DNA of 8,297 bases from NCBI GenBank assembly GCA_900763995.1, contig CAAFMK010000200.1, positions 1 through 8,297 on the forward strand, in the 5' to 3' direction. This stretch comes from an uncultured Oscillospiraceae bacterium. Lineage in GTDB: Bacteria > Bacillota > Clostridia > Oscillospirales > Oscillospiraceae. Under the pieces are notes generated by a model. That model worked only from the letters and a program-made list of their open reading frames with translations, was not told where the DNA came from and did not search any database. Shown one piece after another: positions 6,124 to 8,297 of the stretch; positions within the stretch are counted from its first letter, which is position 1; the number at the start of each line of letters is the position of its first letter. Position numbers and translations under genes: made by a program.

Positions 6124-7308
6124 ATGACATTTGAAGAGATCAAAGCCATGGATGAGCAGTATGTAATGCACACCTACAACCGCTTTCCAGTTGCCATTGA
6201 CCACGGTCAGGGGGCCGTGGTTTGGGATGTAAATGGGAAAGAGTATATTGACTTTACCTCTGGGATCGGGGTGTGCTCCCTGGGCTATGGGGATGAAGGC
6301 TGGCAGAAGGCCGTGTCCCAGCAGGCTGGCAAGCTGGCCCATATCTCCAACCTCTTTTATACCCAGCCCTACTCTGAGGTAGCTAAAAAGCTTTGCACCC
6401 GCACTGGAATGTCCAATGTGATGTTTGCAAATTCCGGAGCTGAGGCCAATGAGGCCATGATCAAGCTGGCCAGAAAGTATTCATACGACCGCTATGGAAA
6501 GGGCCGGGGTACTGTCATTACCCTGCGAAACTCCTTCCACGGCCGCACCATCACCACCCTGGCCGCCACCGGACAGGATAAATTCCACGACTACTTTTTC
6601 CCCTTTACGGAGGGCTTCCGCTACGCCAATGCCAATGAGATGGAGAGCGTGGAGGAGGTCGTGGGCCACGATGTATGTGCCATTATGATGGAGCTGGTGC
6701 AGGGGGAGGGCGGTGTACTCCCTCTGGAGCAGAAGTTTGTACAGGAGGTTGCAGACCTGTGTGCCAAGCGGGACTGGCTGCTGCTGGTGGACGAGGTTCA
6801 GACCGGCGTAGGTCGTACAGGAACCCTCTTTGCCTTTGAACAGTACGGGATCAAGCCGGATGTGGTGTCCTTTGCAAAGGGGATCGCAGGGGGGCTGCCC
6901 TTTGGTGGGATCATGGCAAATGAGAGGTGCTGTGATACCTTTGCGCCCGGTACCCATGGAACGACATTTGGGGGCAATCCCATTTCAGCTGCCGCCGCCA
7001 GCTATGTGCTGGATGTGGTGGACAGTGAGTTCTTATCCCAGGTACAGGAGAAGGGGAAGTATATCCGCAGCAAGGTCGAGGAGGTGGGGCTGCCCTGTCT
7101 GGGGGCCACCCGGGGGCTCGGCCTGATGATCGGTGTGGAGGTCAAGGGCGGGCGTACCAATCAGGAGCTGGCCGCCGCATTGGTGCAAAATGGTCTGCTC
7201 TGTCTGACTGCTGGCCCAGGCCTGCGATTCCTGCCTCCACTGGTCATTGGCTATGAGGAAATCGACAGGGGGCTGTCCATTTTGGAAAATACCCTGAGAC
7301 AGGGGTAA
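6124..7308 (+). CDS. argD: Acetylornithine aminotransferase
   Basis: ArgD is a class III, PLP-dependent aminotransferase that converts N-acetylglutamate semialdehyde and glutamate to N-acetylornithine and 2-oxoglutarate; some homologues also act on succinyl-diaminopimelate in lysine synthesis. The 394-residue product matches the family's length. NSGAEANEAMIKLAR at 103-117 and FHGRT at 138-142 bind the cofactor phosphate and ring; ELVQGEGGV at 190-198 and DEVQTGVGRTG at 223-233 hold the ring-nitrogen aspartate Asp223 and Gln226; SFAKGIAGGLPFGG at 249-262 carries the Schiff-base Lys252; THGTTFGGNP at 277-286 and RFLPPLVI at 368-375 complete the site. Within an arg operon the acetylornithine role is preferred over ornithine or 4-aminobutyrate aminotransferase, which share the fold. 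argF begins after a further 72 bases. Confidence 0.96.
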   Translation: MTFEEIKAMDEQYVMHTYNRFPVAIDHGQGAVVWDVNGKEYIDFTSGIGVCSLGYGDEGWQKAVSQQAGKLAHISNLFYTQPYSEVAKKLCTRTGMSNVMFANSGAEANEAMIKLARKYSYDRYGKGRGTVITLRNSFHGRTITTLAATGQDKFHDYFFPFTEGFRYANANEMESVEEVVGHDVCAIMMELVQGEGGVLPLEQKFVQEVADLCAKRDWLLLVDEVQTGVGRTGTLFAFEQYGIKPDVVSFAKGIAGGLPFGGIMANERCCDTFAPGTHGTTFGGNPISAAAASYVLDVVDSEFLSQVQEKGKYIRSKVEEVGLPCLGATRGLGLMIGVEVKGGRTNQELAAALVQNGLLCLTAGPGLRFLPPLVIGYEEIDRGLSILENTLRQG

Positions 7309-7337
7309 TACAGCACCGAGCAATACTGTGTGGTGTG

Positions 7338-7358
7338 GTTCCCAACCAAAATGGGGAC
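7338..7358 (+). other. Weak hairpin in the argD-argF spacer
   Basis: GTTCCC at 7338-7343 can pair with GGGGAC at 7353-7358 (six pairs, one G-U), with a 9-base loop. No U-run follows, so it does not look like a terminator. It may have no function. Confidence 0.25.
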
Positions 7359-7365
7359 ATTGTCT

Positions 7366-7371
7366 AGGGAG
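7366..7371 (+). promoter_or_regulatory. Ribosome binding site of argF
   Basis: AGGGAG ends 9 bases before the ATG at 7381, a good distance. It supports that start, which no other in-frame candidate rivals. Confidence 0.7.
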
Positions 7372-7380
7372 TTGAAGTAT

Positions 7381-8297
7381 ATGAAAAAAGATCTTTTGAA
7401 GCTGATGGATCTTTCCAAAGAGGATATTGTGGAGATCCTCAATACAGCAGACCAGCTGAAATATGACCAAAAGCACCGTATCCCTCACGACTATCTCCGG
7501 GGAAAGACCCTGGCAATGATTTTTGAAAAGAACTCCACCCGCACCCGGGTCTCCTTTGAAACGGGTATGTTTCAGCTGGGTGGACACGCTCTATTCCTGT
7601 CCGGCAAGGAGAGTCAGGTGGGGCGTGGAGAAGCCATCGAAGATACTGCCCGGGTTCTGGATCGCTACTGTGATGGCATTATGATCCGTACCTTTGGACA
7701 GGATGAGGTGGAGAACCTGGCCAAGTATACCAGTATCCCAGTTATCAATGGACTGACCGATTTCTGTCACCCCTGTCAGGTGCTGGCAGATCTGCTCACC
7801 ATTCGGGAGCACAAGGCGGTGCTGGAGGGACTGAAGCTGTGTTACATCGGGGATGGAAACAACATGGCCAACTCCCTCATCGTGGGCGGTCTGAAAATGG
7901 GAATGGAGGTCACAGTGGCCTGTCCAGAGGGCTACGACCCAGACCAGAAAGTGCTGGACTTTGCCAGCAGTGACCCCAGCCACCAGTTCTCCATGTTCCG
8001 TGACCCCAGACAGGCCGCAGTTGCGGCCGATGTGGTGCTGACCGATGTGTGGGCCTCCATGGGGCAGGAGGAGGAGAGGGCCATTCGGACAAGGGCATTT
8101 GCTGGCTATCAGATCAATGAGGAGCTGATGTCCTTGACCAACGAGGGGTGCATGGTACAGCACTGCCTGCCAGCCCACCGTGGGGAGGAAATTACCGCCG
8201 ATGTGTTTGAGGCCCACGCAGAAGAGATTTTCGATGAGGCAGAAAATCGTCTCCATGCCCAAAAGGCAGTGATGTATCTGCTGATGAGAGATCATAC
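7381..8297 (+). CDS. argF: Ornithine carbamoyltransferase, 3' end cut by the window edge
   Basis: ArgF condenses ornithine with carbamoyl phosphate to give citrulline, the substrate of ArgG. I translated 305 uninterrupted codons plus two bases to the right edge with no stop. Family members have roughly 305-320 residues, so only a few C-terminal residues should be missing. STRTR at 52-56 binds carbamoyl phosphate, as does HPCQ at 130-133. DVWASMGQE at 222-230 holds the SMG loop specific to ornithine binding, and HCLPAHRGEEI at 261-271 carries Cys262, the ornithine-site cysteine. The SMG loop and HCLPAHRG favour ornithine over other carbamoyltransferases. The segment before HPCQ reads NGLTDFC, where many relatives have a less cysteine-rich linker. 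The catabolic (arginine deiminase pathway) isozyme cannot be excluded by motif alone, but the operon makes the anabolic role very likely. Confidence 0.96.
   Translation, partial: MKKDLLKLMDLSKEDIVEILNTADQLKYDQKHRIPHDYLRGKTLAMIFEKNSTRTRVSFETGMFQLGGHALFLSGKESQVGRGEAIEDTARVLDRYCDGIMIRTFGQDEVENLAKYTSIPVINGLTDFCHPCQVLADLLTIREHKAVLEGLKLCYIGDGNNMANSLIVGGLKMGMEVTVACPEGYDPDQKVLDFASSDPSHQFSMFRDPRQAAVAADVVLTDVWASMGQEEERAIRTRAFAGYQINEELMSLTNEGCMVQHCLPAHRGEEITADVFEAHAEEIFDEAENRLHAQKAVMYLLMRDH

Noticed and set aside
7591..8295. 234-codon open frame antisense to argF
   Set aside because: It is opposite clear ArgF motifs (HPCQ, the SMG loop, HCLPAHRG) and shows no motif of its own.

Overview
The window is one strand-uniform arginine biosynthesis operon, in the order argG-argH-argC-argJ-argB-argD-argF. 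It is preceded by about 200 bases of AT-rich control region, and the last gene runs off the right edge. Every base beyond about 208 belongs to one of seven genes or to a spacer of 31 to 94 bases. I see no mobile element, RNA gene, CRISPR array or unrelated cargo gene, and no sign of an undescribed system. The interest lies in regulation and in which enzyme variants are used.

Organism (inference): probably a Gram-positive anaerobe of the Clostridia, of the moderately GC-rich gut Oscillospiraceae kind. The reasons are strong GGAGG-type ribosome binding sites, ArgR/AhrC-type ARG boxes, GC-leaning codons in the genes against a very AT-rich promoter region, and family sequences of Firmicutes type. 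The genus cannot be fixed from this sequence alone.

Layout: bases 1-93 hold a cluster of candidate ARG boxes, three of them on an exact 21-base pitch and a fourth, the best match, at 76-93. A candidate extended -10 promoter lies at 101-129. A leader of about 70 bases follows, and then argG (209-1426). A strong 14-bp hairpin sits between argG and argH (1521-2906). argC (2959-3903), argJ (3956-5179), argB (5235-6092), argD (6124-7308) and argF (7381 to the edge) follow, each with its own ribosome binding site. For argH, argJ, argB and argD the Shine-Dalgarno position favours a start slightly downstream of the longest open frame.

Pathway: ArgJ transfers acetyl from N-acetylornithine to glutamate (the cyclic pathway). 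ArgB phosphorylates N-acetylglutamate, ArgC reduces it to the semialdehyde and ArgD transaminates it to N-acetylornithine. ArgJ then releases ornithine, ArgF makes citrulline, and ArgG and ArgH make arginine. Together the seven genes cover glutamate to arginine, apart from carbamoyl phosphate synthesis and any priming N-acetylglutamate synthase. Two levels of control can be inferred: ArgR at the promoter, and arginine feedback on ArgB, which carries the N-terminal helix of the arginine-sensitive class.
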